Part shown: piece after piece, positions 1 to 5,697 of the stretch
Numbering within the stretch: the first letter of the stretch is position 1
Layout: the number at the start of each line of letters is the position of its first letter
Assembly (NCBI GenBank): GCA_027623615.1
Contig: JAQBVH010000071.1
Span: 1-9,913 of the forward strand
DNA from: Planctomycetota bacterium
GTDB taxonomy: Bacteria > Planctomycetota > UBA1135 > GCA-002686595
Direction: 5' to 3'
DNA length: 9,913 bases
Notes under the pieces: model-generated
What the model saw: the letters and a program-made list of their open reading frames with translations, nothing else
The model's database searches: none
Told to the model about the DNA's origin: nothing
Made by a program: the position numbers and the translations under genes

Positions 1-360
1 GTCTTGCCCTTGCCCAGGTCCTGCTCGAGGTCCTTCAGCAAGCGGTCGAGGTCCACCGGCGCCGCGCCCTTCTTGCTCCCGCGCACCGGCTCGCCGTCCT
101 TGATCTCCTCGTCGACGACCGTCTTGCCGTTGATGACGACGACCCGCTTCGAGTGGCTGCTGCTCGATGAGGACGAGCTCGTCTTGCCCTTGCCCAGGTC
201 CTGCTCGAGGTCCTTCAGCAAGCGGTCGAGGTCCACCGGCGCCGCGCCCCGCTGGCTCCCGCGCACGGGCTTGCCGTCCCTGGTCTCCTCGTCGACGACC
301 GTCTTGCCGTTGACCACGACGACGCGCTTGGTGTGGCTGCTCGAGGAGGAGTCGGACCTG
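1..360 (-). repeat. 180-bp in-frame tandem repeat, two copies visible
   Basis: Positions 1-180 and 181-360 align without gaps. Bases 1-60 and 181-240 are identical. The remaining 120 bases differ at scattered sites, mostly in the part encoding the serine run and the DG-x-PVRGS turn. The unit is exactly 60 codons, so copy number can change without a frameshift. The perfect 60-base block suggests recent duplication or gene conversion. The array reaches the left edge, so its true copy number is unknown. Confidence 0.93.
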
Positions 361-425
361 GCCTGGCTGTCCTGGGCCGCGGCCGGGGTCAGGAGGACGA
401 GGGAGACGAGGAGGAGGTTCTTCAT
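1..425 (-). CDS. Secreted tandem-repeat protein, 3' end beyond the left edge
   Basis: I do not recognise a family. The visible 141 codons begin with a Sec-type signal peptide: MKN, a Leu/Val core at residues 4-12, and a likely signal peptidase I site after A15-A16-A17. A 60-residue unit then appears twice, encoded by 360-181 and 180-1. Each unit has a serine run, a KRVVV-x-NGKTVVDEE strand-turn-strand segment, a DG-x-PVRGS turn, and an acidic/basic helix VDLDRLLKDLEQDLGKGK. The last 60 bases of each unit are identical. No stop is reached, so more units may lie outside the window. An in-frame ATG at 434 is an alternative start. Neither start has a clear Shine-Dalgarno or TANNNT box. The gene lies 82 bases downstream of the ThuA lipoprotein gene on the same strand and could be co-transcribed. 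An exported or cell-surface role is inference. Confidence 0.72.
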   Translation of the reverse strand, partial: MKNLLLVSLVLLTPAAAQDSQARSDSSSSSHTKRVVVVNGKTVVDEETRDGKPVRGSQRGAAPVDLDRLLKDLEQDLGKGKTSSSSSSSSHSKRVVVINGKTVVDEEIKDGEPVRGSKKGAAPVDLDRLLKDLEQDLGKGK

Positions 426-485
426 GGGCGTCATGTGGATGCGAGGTCGCCGGGGACCAGGGGAACGGCCACCCGGCGCGTTTGC

Positions 486-501
486 TCCCCGGATTCGGGG
501 A
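486..501 (-). terminator. Short hairpin after the ThuA gene, weak terminator candidate
   Basis: A 6-bp perfect stem (TCCCCG / CGGGGA) with a 4-base loop starts 7 bases beyond the TGA of the minus-strand ThuA gene. In the minus-strand direction no T-run follows, so it does not meet the usual intrinsic terminator definition. It may attenuate rather than end transcription into the repeat-protein gene. Confidence 0.3.
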
Positions 502-507
502 ATTGCC

Positions 508-1449
508 TCACTCGGCCTTCCAGACCACCTTCGCGGGCGGAATCACGCTGATCTTGTCCTCGCTCGGGAAGCCCTTGGGGACGGGCAGGGTCACCGCACC
601 GGTGGCGGCCCACTCGGTGCCGCGGGCGACGATCGTCTGGAACCCGACGCAGTGCACGGGCACGTCGCTGCCGACGTGTCCCAGCGGTGTGTGAAACACG
701 CGGCCCTCGCCGTAGGCGATCGTCATGATCACGGGCTCGTGGCGCTTCGAGCGAGGAGCATAGGCCGAGGCGAGCACGGTCACGTTCTCGCAGGGGCCGC
801 GCAGGGAGTCGTAGAGCTCGTCGGTGGAGTGCATCCAGCGGTCGGGCACGCCCTCGAGGATCGGGTGCGGCACGCCCGCGCTCTCGACCACGAACTCGAG
901 TTGACGCCCGTGGCTGCCGCTGACTTCGGTCGGCGCAGGGTCGGTCGTCCACTTGCCATCGACGCGTCTGAGGTGCGAGCCGTGTTGTGGCGTGCGTCCG
1001 CCCCAGCCGCCGACGGCGATCATCTTGTTGTATTCGAGCCAGTCCCCCGACGAGTTGTTGGCCGCGTGCACGATGACGAGCCCGCCGCCGCCGGAGACGT
1101 AATCGACCAGGTCCTGCTTGGTCTTCTCCGACCAGAGGCACTGGCCACCGTCGTTGTAGTTGGAGAACACGACGTCGTACTTGGCGAACTCGGGGTTCCA
1201 GTCGGCCCACTCCTCCTGCGCATCGCGACCCGCGGGCGAGGTCGCGACGTCGACCGTGAAGCGCCCGCAGGCCTCGAGGGTGGCCTTGGTCGCGACGGTG
1301 GTCTTGCGCCAGTCGTGGTTGTTCTGCCCATCGAGCATCAAGACCCTGAGCTTGGCGGGCGGGGCCTCGGGGGTCTTCTCGGTGTCCTGGGACGAGCACG
1401 CGCCGAAGGGCAGGGCAGCGAGGGAGAGACAGGCAATGAGCTTGAGCAT
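508..1449 (-). CDS. ThuA-like domain lipoprotein
   Basis: The protein has 313 residues. The N-terminus is a lipoprotein signal with a hydrophobic core and lipobox F15-G16-A17-C18, followed by a Ser/Pro/Glu-rich linker to about residue 33. A ThuA-like (trehalose-utilisation, class I glutamine-amidotransferase-like fold) domain fills the rest. It opens with RVLMLDGQNNHDW (35-47) and contains DVVFSNYNDGG, a glycine-rich GGGGLVIVHAANN strand-loop, an HPI-x-EGVPD segment and HTPLGHVGSD near the C-terminus. All are usual landmarks of this family. ThuA-like proteins are often linked to sugar metabolism, but most have no assigned reaction, so the substrate here is unknown. It should be lipid-anchored outside the cytoplasmic membrane. 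The reading frame continues upstream to 1860 without a stop, but that part is antisense to the SnoaL-like gene. The ATG at 1449 gives the lipobox and sits 7 bases after a TANNNT box. Confidence 0.88.
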   Translation of the reverse strand: MLKLIACLSLAALPFGACSSQDTEKTPEAPPAKLRVLMLDGQNNHDWRKTTVATKATLEACGRFTVDVATSPAGRDAQEEWADWNPEFAKYDVVFSNYNDGGQCLWSEKTKQDLVDYVSGGGGLVIVHAANNSSGDWLEYNKMIAVGGWGGRTPQHGSHLRRVDGKWTTDPAPTEVSGSHGRQLEFVVESAGVPHPILEGVPDRWMHSTDELYDSLRGPCENVTVLASAYAPRSKRHEPVIMTIAYGEGRVFHTPLGHVGSDVPVHCVGFQTIVARGTEWAATGAVTLPVPKGFPSEDKISVIPPAKVVWKAE

Positions 1450-1456
1450 GAGCGCA

Positions 1457-1462
1457 ACCCTA
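1457..1462 (-). promoter_or_regulatory. -10 box of the ThuA gene (TAGGGT)
   Basis: On the minus strand TAGGGT is followed by 7 bases and then the ATG at 1449. Transcription would start at the A of the ATG or one base before it, giving an essentially leaderless mRNA. No Shine-Dalgarno is visible. Confidence 0.55.
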
Positions 1463-1577
1463 ACTCGGCCCACGGGAGACGCCCAGTTCCTGCCGCGCCT
1501 CCCCAGCTTCCCGACACGCCTGGCATCGCGGAGGGCCGTTCCGAGGGATCGGGCGATGCTGCGGGCGGCCGGCTGCG

Positions 1578-1583
1578 TACTGT
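1578..1583 (+). promoter_or_regulatory. -10 box of the SnoaL-like gene (TACTGT)
   Basis: TACTGT places transcription start near 1590, giving a 5' UTR of about 13 bases that holds the GGAGG at 1594-1598. This is the only leadered-looking unit in the window. It is divergent from the ThuA promoter, and both lie in the 153-base gap 1450-1602. Confidence 0.4.
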
Positions 1584-1593
1584 AGATCTCACC

Positions 1594-1598
1594 GGAGG
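1594..1598 (+). promoter_or_regulatory. Shine-Dalgarno GGAGG deciding the 1603 start
   Basis: GGAGG lies 4 bases before the ATG at 1603. The spacing is short but usable. It selects this ATG over far-upstream in-frame codons in a frame that stays open back to position 4, where the upstream part is antisense to other genes. Confidence 0.7.
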
Positions 1599-1602
1599 TT
1601 CC

Positions 1603-2004
1603 ATGACTCGCAAGCAGAGTGATCACATCCGGGCCGCCAACGAGGAGCTCCTGGTCCGGGGCAACGATGCCGCGGCCACGGACTACTTCGCGGAGGATTA
1701 CGTCGTGCACCTCACCGGCCAGGATCGTGTGGGGCTCGAGCTGGTCGCGGGGTTCGTGCGGAGCGTCCGCAGGTCGTTCCCCGACCTGACCGTGGAGGTC
1801 GAGATCCTCGTTGGCTTCAAGGACCGGGTGTCGTGGCAGCGCACCCTGCGCGGGACGCACAAGGCACCCTTTCAGGGCTTCCCCGCCACCGGACGCAAGA
1901 TGGTCTGGCGCGACATGCTGGTCAGTCGCTTCGAGGACGGTGTGATCGCTGAGGAGTGGGCGAGTTCGGACCTGGCGGAGCAGCTGCTGCGCGCCCGTGC
2001 CTAG
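1603..2004 (+). CDS. SnoaL-like / ester cyclase family protein
   Basis: The protein has 133 residues, the usual size of a single SnoaL-like (NTF2-fold) domain. The N-terminal helix leads to YFAEDYVVHLTG, where the Tyr/His-rich strand lines the cavity in this family. FVRSVRRSFPDLTVEVE is the typical helix-strand unit. A GTHKAPFQGFPATGRK segment follows, matching the GTH-x-G-x-F-x-G-x-x-x-TG signature of the SnoaL polyketide cyclase / ester cyclase group. RFEDGVIAEEWASSD closes the fold. Most stand-alone members have no assigned substrate, and no polyketide gene is near, so a cyclase role should not be assumed. It is cytoplasmic, with no signal peptide. It ends in TAG, 23 bases before the AlkD-like start. 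A long open frame runs in phase upstream to position 4, but only this part matches a known family. Confidence 0.85.
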   Translation: MTRKQSDHIRAANEELLVRGNDAAATDYFAEDYVVHLTGQDRVGLELVAGFVRSVRRSFPDLTVEVEILVGFKDRVSWQRTLRGTHKAPFQGFPATGRKMVWRDMLVSRFEDGVIAEEWASSDLAEQLLRARA

Positions 2005-2014
2005 TCACAACTGC

Positions 2015-2020
2015 TACGCT
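2015..2020 (+). promoter_or_regulatory. -10 box of the AlkD-like gene (TACGCT)
   Basis: TACGCT is followed by 7 bases and then TTG at 2028. The expected transcription start is 2027-2028, so the mRNA would begin at the TTG or one base before it. A similar stretch (CACAGTTGCTACCCT) precedes the tRNA at 2692-2706; compare CACAACTGCTACGCT here. Confidence 0.55.
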
Positions 2021-2027
2021 TGCGCGC

Positions 2028-2690
2028 TTGAACACGAAAGAGGTGATGGCCCGGCTCGAGAAGCTGGGTGACGAGAAGCGGCGCGCGTTCAACGCCAAGC
2101 GAGGCGCGGGCGACAACCAGTTCGGCGTCAAGACTGGCGACATTCGCAAGCTGGCGAAGGAGATCAAGGTCGACCACGAGCTGGGCCTCTCCCTCTGGGA
2201 AACTGGCAACGTGGACGCGCAGATGCTCGCGATCCTGCTCGTGCGCCCCAAGGACCTGGACGTCAAGCAGCTCGCCAGGATGACGAAGGAGGGCACCTGC
2301 GAGTGGGTCGCGGACTGGCTGAACTCCTACGTGATCAAGGAGCATCCCGACACCGAATCGGTGCGCGAGAAGTGGATGTCCGCGAGGGATGCGATGACGA
2401 AGCGCGCCGGCTGGAGCTTGACCGCGGGACGGGTCGCGAGGAAGCCGGACGGGCTCGACCTCGACGCCCTGCTCGACCGGATCGAGAAGGAGATGCCCCA
2501 GGCAGCGCCCCAGGCCCAGTGGACGATGAACACATGCCTGGCCAACATCGGCATCCACCACAAGAAGCACCGCAAGCGCGCCCTCGCCATCGGCGATTCC
2601 CTGGGCATCTACCGCGACTACCCGGTGTCCAAGGGCTGCACGTCGCCCTTCGCCCCGACCTGGATCAACGAGATGGTGAGCCGCCAGTAG
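2028..2690 (+). CDS. DNA alkylation repair protein, AlkD family
   Basis: The protein has 220 residues from the TTG at 2028, a normal length for the AlkD-like HEAT-repeat family. Landmarks are the N-terminal NTKEVMARLEKLGDEKRR helix, FGVKTGDIRKLAKEIK, the helix LSLWETGNVDAQMLAILL, CEWVADWLNSYVIKEHPD, and the C-terminal block ANIGIHHKKHRKRAL with YRDYPVSKGCTSPFAP. Family members remove positively charged alkylated bases such as 3-methyladenine and 7-methylguanine by a non-flipping mechanism. Activity has been shown for only some subfamilies, and I cannot assign the catalytic Asp with certainty. The ATG at 2046 is the first ATG with a plausible position, but it would cut off the NTKEVM residues, which resemble the usual start of homologues. 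The TTG is also at the leaderless distance from a TANNNT box. The gene ends 24 bases before the tRNA. Confidence 0.82.
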   Translation: MNTKEVMARLEKLGDEKRRAFNAKRGAGDNQFGVKTGDIRKLAKEIKVDHELGLSLWETGNVDAQMLAILLVRPKDLDVKQLARMTKEGTCEWVADWLNSYVIKEHPDTESVREKWMSARDAMTKRAGWSLTAGRVARKPDGLDLDALLDRIEKEMPQAAPQAQWTMNTCLANIGIHHKKHRKRALAIGDSLGIYRDYPVSKGCTSPFAPTWINEMVSRQ

Positions 2691-2700
2691 GCACAGTTGC

Positions 2701-2706
2701 TACCCT
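2701..2706 (+). promoter_or_regulatory. -10 box of tRNA-Ser (TACCCT)
   Basis: TACCCT is followed by 8 bases and then the first base of the mature tRNA at 2715. Transcription would start about two bases upstream of the mature 5' end. It has the same form as the boxes before the protein genes, which supports those as real promoters. Confidence 0.5.
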
Positions 2707-2714
2707 GCACCCAC

Positions 2715-2802
2715 GGAGGCGTGGCAGAGCGGCTGAATGCACCGGTTTTGAAAACCGACGTGTCGCAAGGCACCGGGGGTTCGAATCCCTCCGCCTCCGC
2801 CA
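2715..2802 (+). tRNA. tRNA-Ser (anticodon UGA), CCA encoded
   Basis: The 88-base gene has the acceptor stem GGAGGCG (2715-2721) pairing with CGCCTCC (2792-2798), discriminator G2799 and an encoded CCA at 2800-2802. The D-arm has the GCAGAGCGGCTGAATGC form usual for tRNA-Ser. The anticodon loop reads TTTGAAA, giving anticodon TGA, which decodes UCA and related serine codons. A long variable arm (class II, GTGTCGCAAGGCAC region) and a GGGGG-TTCGAAT-CCCTC T-arm confirm serine identity. It is not a suppressor tRNA, so it does not explain the amber codons found elsewhere in the window. The 3' end is part of a 23-base direct repeat. Confidence 0.96.
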
Positions 2803-2841
2803 GGTCTGACCCCGGGATCCTCCGCCAGGTCTGACCCCGGG
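2794..2841 (+). repeat. 23-base perfect direct repeat from the tRNA 3' end
   Basis: Bases 2794-2816 and 2819-2841 are identical and separated by 2 bases. The first copy covers the last five acceptor-stem bases, the discriminator and CCA, then AGGTCTGACCCCGGG. The second is outside the tRNA. The inner word GGTCTGACC recurs at 2937-2945, and inverted at 6579-6587. The second copy also ends in a 12-base palindrome GACCCCGGGGTC (2834-2845). This could be slippage duplication, a REP-like element, or an att-like remnant. I see no integrase gene. Confidence 0.85.
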
Positions 2842-2845
2842 GTCG

Positions 2846-3007
2846 ACGTCGGACGATCACGCGCGAACACGATCCTGTGGCTCGGCCCGTACGCCGCTCA
2901 CTGCACCACTGCGGGCGGCCTCGCACCCGGGTACGCGGTCTGACCTGGGGGTGAACCGCGCAGGCTCACAGTGAGACAGTGAGACGGCCAGGCAGCGGGG
3001 TTGCTGC
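2846..3007. other. Non-coding spacer after tRNA-Ser
   Basis: No frame with convincing codon pattern or protein landmarks is visible on either strand. It contains the third GGTCTGACC word (2937-2945) and a small 8-base tandem of CAGTGAGA near 2970-2985. Nothing else stands out. Confidence 0.5.
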
Positions 3008-3013
3008 TAGGCT
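3008..3013 (+). promoter_or_regulatory. -10 box of the arylsulfotransferase-like relic (TAGGCT)
   Basis: TAGGCT is followed by 7 bases and then GTG at 3021, the leaderless spacing seen at the intact genes. The promoter appears to have survived although the gene behind it is broken. Confidence 0.45.
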
Positions 3014-3020
3014 CGGGCAG

Positions 3021-3541
3021 GTGGTCGAAGCGACTCCTGATTGTCGGGCAGCACTGGGACTGCTTTTGCTGCTCGCCGTCGGGCGCGGGGGCGAGCAGGA
3101 GGCGTCGCCCGTCGCGGACGAGACGCGCGGCGAGCTGCCGGAGCTCGCGGAGGTGGCCAGCGACGAGGTGCCGGCCGAGGGTCGCTATTACCCCGTCCCC
3201 CGTCGGGTCCTGGACGCGAACGAGCGCCGAGCGGCGGCGCTCGAGTCGATCGGGTATGCCGCGGGCGCGATGAGGCTGAGGACTCCTCGGGCGTCCTGGT
3301 TCACGACGCCGCGCGCTGCCAGCCCGGGGCGCGGATGTTCGTCTCCGGTCACGCGCCGACGGCGACCCTGATCTCGGCCAACGGTTCGGTGCTGCACGAA
3401 TGGACCTACGCCGCAGCGGACGCCTTCGGCGAGGAGGCGGTGGCGGGCAATCCGCGCGCGGCCTACTGGCGCCGGGCGCTGCCCTTCGCTGACGGGGGCG
3501 TGCTGGCGATGTACACCAACGTGGGCCTCGTGCGCCTGGCC
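3021..3541 (+). pseudogene. Arylsulfotransferase-like N-terminal relic with a frameshift
   Basis: From GTG 3021 the first frame encodes a hydrophobic N-terminus (LGLLLLLAVG) and a Glu/Ala-rich stretch up to IGYAAGA near 3268. Coding then continues one frame over with DEAEDSSGVLVHDAARCQPG, VSGHAPTATLISANGSVLHEW and YWRRALPFADGGVLAMY, and stops making sense near 3541. The segment resembles the start of arylsulfotransferase (ASST)-type beta-propeller proteins, where a 'GV-x-x-HD-x-x-x-x-x-PG' opening is followed by repeated 'HEW/HRW' blades. Such proteins are far longer, so most of the propeller is gone. A single missing base near 3267-3269 would restore the frame. An Arg follows AVG where a lipobox Cys would be expected. 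The family assignment is moderate and the broken state is directly visible. Confidence 0.6.
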
Positions 3542-3542
3542 C

Positions 3543-3854
3543 CAGCGGCGCAAGGACGCCGCCCGTTACAGCGAGCTCGAGGTGCTGCGCAAGCTCCGAG
3601 CCCTGCGGCCCGACTACGCATTGGTGGCCATCCCGAACGCTTCGCGCTCCGGGGCCGACGAGACCCGCGACGCCGTGCTCACCTGGGGCGGCGAGCGGGT
3701 GGCGGTCATCCGCGTCTACCAGTCGGCGGACATGGACGGAACCACGGGGGGGGCGGACCAACTAGGCGACGAGGCCCTGCGCGTGGCGCTCCTCGCGGAC
3801 GGCTTCGGTCCGACGATCGAGATCTACGCCATGCCGCCCCGGCCGGCTCGGTGA
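3543..3854 (+). pseudogene. Unknown alpha/beta protein fragment (C-terminal part)
   Basis: The frame carries clear coding sequence from about 3543 to a TGA at 3852-3854, about 103 codons. It opens with a charged helix (DAARYSELEVLRKLRALRPDY). Strands LVAIPN, RVAVIRVYQ and TIEIYAM alternate with helices, suggesting a Rossmann-like or similar alpha/beta domain. I do not recognise the family. The first possible in-frame start is GTG 3582, which would cut off the opening helix, and no -10 box or Shine-Dalgarno precedes it. It starts abruptly at the point where the arylsulfotransferase-like relic ends. It may be the 3' end of another gene joined by a deletion, or a distal part of the same gene. 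An 8-base G run at 3746-3753 is in frame. Confidence 0.5.
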
Positions 3855-4009
3855 GCTACAGCCTCGCTGGAGGCATGGGTTCGGCCGCTCGAACGGGCAG
3901 GTGCGGCGCTACAGGCGCGGCCCCGAGCGAACCGAGGAGGTGCGGGCGCAGGGGAACCGGACACCCGGCCCCTGAGCACCGACCGGCAGCGAGCCCCGCT
4001 CCCGCCGCT

Positions 4010-4768
4010 TCACGGGGACGGCGTGGCGGCGTCGGGCGCGAGGCGGCCCGCGACGCGGCGTTCGAGGACCGACCGCAACTCGCTGCGCCCGGGCTCCTCC
4101 TCGTCGACAAGGAGCTCGATCGAGTCTCCCTCGCTGAGGCCACGTGCAAGCTTGTGGGGGATCTGGAACGCGCAAACGTGGCGCCGCCCCTCGGGCCACT
4201 CGAACGCCACGGCCAGGCTGGAGCTCATGCGCCGGTCGGTCAGGCCCTCGACCCGGCCAAGGACCAGGGGCGCTGTCCGCAGCAGCCGCAGGGGGTGCCG
4301 TTGCCAGAAGTGCACGGCCAGCCCGACGCCTGCAGCGAAAAGGGAGATGGCTGCGCCGATCCAGGTGCTGACGCGCGCGGTGGACGCGGCCATGTCCGCG
4401 GTGACCTTCCCCACCCGAGCCTTCTCGGGCGCGCTGGGCAGGTACGTGACCGTCAGCGGATCGCCGGGAATCGGACGCTCACGGCCGCCGATGATCGTCC
4501 GGGTCAAGTGGTGGGTCTCACCTGCGGCCTCCAACTCGAGGCGCACCTCCCAGCGGTTGGGACCCCGGGAGCGGCGGCGCACCGCCGAGCCGCGGACAGT
4601 GGCCTCCGCGACGATCCCCTCACTCGACATCCGTCGCAGGGTCTCGGCATGCGCCTGCCCATAGAAGTGCATGCCGGGCAGAGATAGGAGCCCTAGGAGC
4701 CAGAAGAAGATCCTCGGCAGGCGGTCCTGCCAGCCGAAGCGCACTTGGCGTTGAACCGATGCGGTCAT
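4010..4768 (-). CDS. DUF3592-like two-helix membrane protein
   Basis: The protein has 252 residues and appears intact. Transmembrane segments are at about 20-36 and 136-154. Between them is a DUF3592-like extracytoplasmic module: G51-I-V-A-E-A-T-V-R-G, then alternating strands, then PGDPLTVTYLPSAPEKARVG (101-120), whose 'P-G-D-x-V-x-Y-x-P-x-x-P' turn is the family landmark. The region after the second helix (about 165-240) repeats the theme more loosely, with a GRVEGLT strand, a strand-rich middle, an EGDSIELLVDEEEPGRS turn and then SVL, so it may be a second diverged copy. The biochemical role of this family is unknown. It starts 32 bases downstream of the damaged methyltransferase gene on the same strand but has its own -10 box, so it can be expressed alone. 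It ends in TGA. Confidence 0.78.
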   Translation of the reverse strand: MTASVQRQVRFGWQDRLPRIFFWLLGLLSLPGMHFYGQAHAETLRRMSSEGIVAEATVRGSAVRRRSRGPNRWEVRLELEAAGETHHLTRTIIGGRERPIPGDPLTVTYLPSAPEKARVGKVTADMAASTARVSTWIGAAISLFAAGVGLAVHFWQRHPLRLLRTAPLVLGRVEGLTDRRMSSSLAVAFEWPEGRRHVCAFQIPHKLARGLSEGDSIELLVDEEEPGRSELRSVLERRVAGRLAPDAATPSP

Positions 4769-4776
4769 GGGTCCCG

Positions 4777-4782
4777 AGTGTA
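4777..4782 (-). promoter_or_regulatory. -10 box of the DUF3592-like gene (TACACT)
   Basis: On the minus strand TACACT is followed by 8 bases and then the ATG at 4768, predicting a leader of about two bases. It lies in the 32-base gap behind the methyltransferase gene, so transcription need not depend on that gene. Confidence 0.5.
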
Positions 4783-4800
4783 CCTGCCGGTCGCGCGGTC

Positions 4801-5625
4801 TCAGACGCGCTGCATCCAGAAGCTCCCGCCTCGGTACACCTGCCCGAACGTCGCCGCGACCTCATCGGGCAAGAACTCGCTCGCGTAGTAGCAGCCGAGG
4901 AGCACCTCTAATCCGCTCGAGAAGGTGAGCAACGCCTGCAGGAGGTACTGCTCGTTCCACGAGCGCTGCTCCTCGAGCACCCACTTCTTCGGGTACTCGG
5001 CCGGGAGGAAGATGTCGTGGACGTGCACGATGACTCCCGCACTGAGGCGCGGGAGCACGTCCAGGTAGAGGGTGTTGACGTCGCTGCCGGTCTACGACAC
5101 GTGCGACGAGTCGATGAAGAGGATGTCCCCGGCAGCGAGCGAGGTGAACACGCCCGGGTCCACCTCCTGCGCGCGCTCCTTGATCAGGCGCGTGATTCCC
5201 ACGGGGAGCGGCTCGAGATACTTGGGGGGATAGGGCTCGACGCAGGTGATCTCGCACTTGCCGTCCAGGTAGCGCTGGTTCACGTAGCCGGACAGGAGCG
5301 AGGTGTGGCCGCTCCCGACCTCGACCACCCGGCGCGGGCGCCGCAGCCGCAGCAACGAGTACAGCATGCGCGCGTCCAGTCCCCCGAACATGCCGTTGGG
5401 CTCGGCAAACGTTGGGCGGCCGTCCAGCTCGGGGAACTGTCCACCCTATGGGTACTCGGCCCCGATCTCACGCAACTCCTGGAGCAGGGCGCGCTGGCCG
5501 GCTGCGTTGAAGTCCACGCCGGGAAGCTCGGGTGAGGGACTCTCCCACAGGACCTTGCGGCGCTTGGCGAGGTCCTTCGCGTCGATGACCGGGGAGTAGA
5601 AGTGTCCGTCGGGGAAAGCGGCCAT
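4801..5625 (-). pseudogene. Class I SAM methyltransferase gene with two in-frame TAG codons
   Basis: One continuous frame of 275 codons encodes a class I S-adenosylmethionine methyltransferase with two amber codons at 5446-5448 (codon 60) and 5092-5094 (codon 178). Landmarks are VVEVGSGHTS (motif I, about 100-109), CVEPYPPKY (acidic residue E130 at the end of strand 2), DILFIDSSHVS (motif IV, D172) and VIVHVHDIFLPAEYP (about 199-212). Full-length relatives often modify sugars or other small molecules, but the substrate cannot be read here. The second TAG falls where a Lys (AAG) would be expected after SSHVS, a single-base change. No frameshift is present, and third-position bias holds throughout. 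TAG ends three intact genes in this window, so it is a normal stop. Recent inactivation or sequence error is the simplest reading. The ATG at 5625 lies 6 bases after TACAAT. Confidence 0.82.
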
Positions 5626-5631
5626 GGTGGG

Positions 5632-5637
5632 ATTGTA
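5632..5637 (-). promoter_or_regulatory. -10 box of the methyltransferase gene (TACAAT)
   Basis: On the minus strand TACAAT is followed by 6 bases and then the ATG at 5625, putting transcription start on the A of the ATG. It is close to the bacterial -10 consensus TATAAT. No -35 TTGACA-like element is evident at the usual distance. Confidence 0.6.
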
Positions 5638-5697
5638 CGCAGACCTCCCTGTTCGGTCCCCCGTCACGCCGCACGAGATGTCCTGCCCACGGCCGAC

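Noticed and set aside
1..360. CRISPR array or transposon at the left-edge repeat.
   Set aside because: The repeats are 180-base in-frame coding units without spacers, terminal inverted repeats or a transposase.
4..1602. A 666-codon plus-strand open frame running from position 4 through the SnoaL-like gene.
   Set aside because: Its first 533 codons are antisense to the repeat protein and the ThuA lipoprotein, both with clear protein landmarks. Only the part from ATG 1603 matches a family and has a Shine-Dalgarno.
2618..2926. Minus-strand open frame across the tRNA encoding AEGFEPPVPCDTSVFKTG-like sequence.
   Set aside because: This is the translated complement of tRNA-Ser, a well-known false protein in databases.
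3041..4687. 548-codon plus-strand open frame.
   Set aside because: Only 3269-3541 looks like protein (the arylsulfotransferase-like piece). The remainder is antisense to the DUF3592-like gene or off-frame to the following fragment.
5092..5448. UAG recoding (amber as Lys, pyrrolysine or similar) in the methyltransferase.
   Set aside because: Three intact genes in this window end in TAG, the tRNA present reads serine UCA codons, and no Pyl genes are seen. Kept only as a low-probability option.
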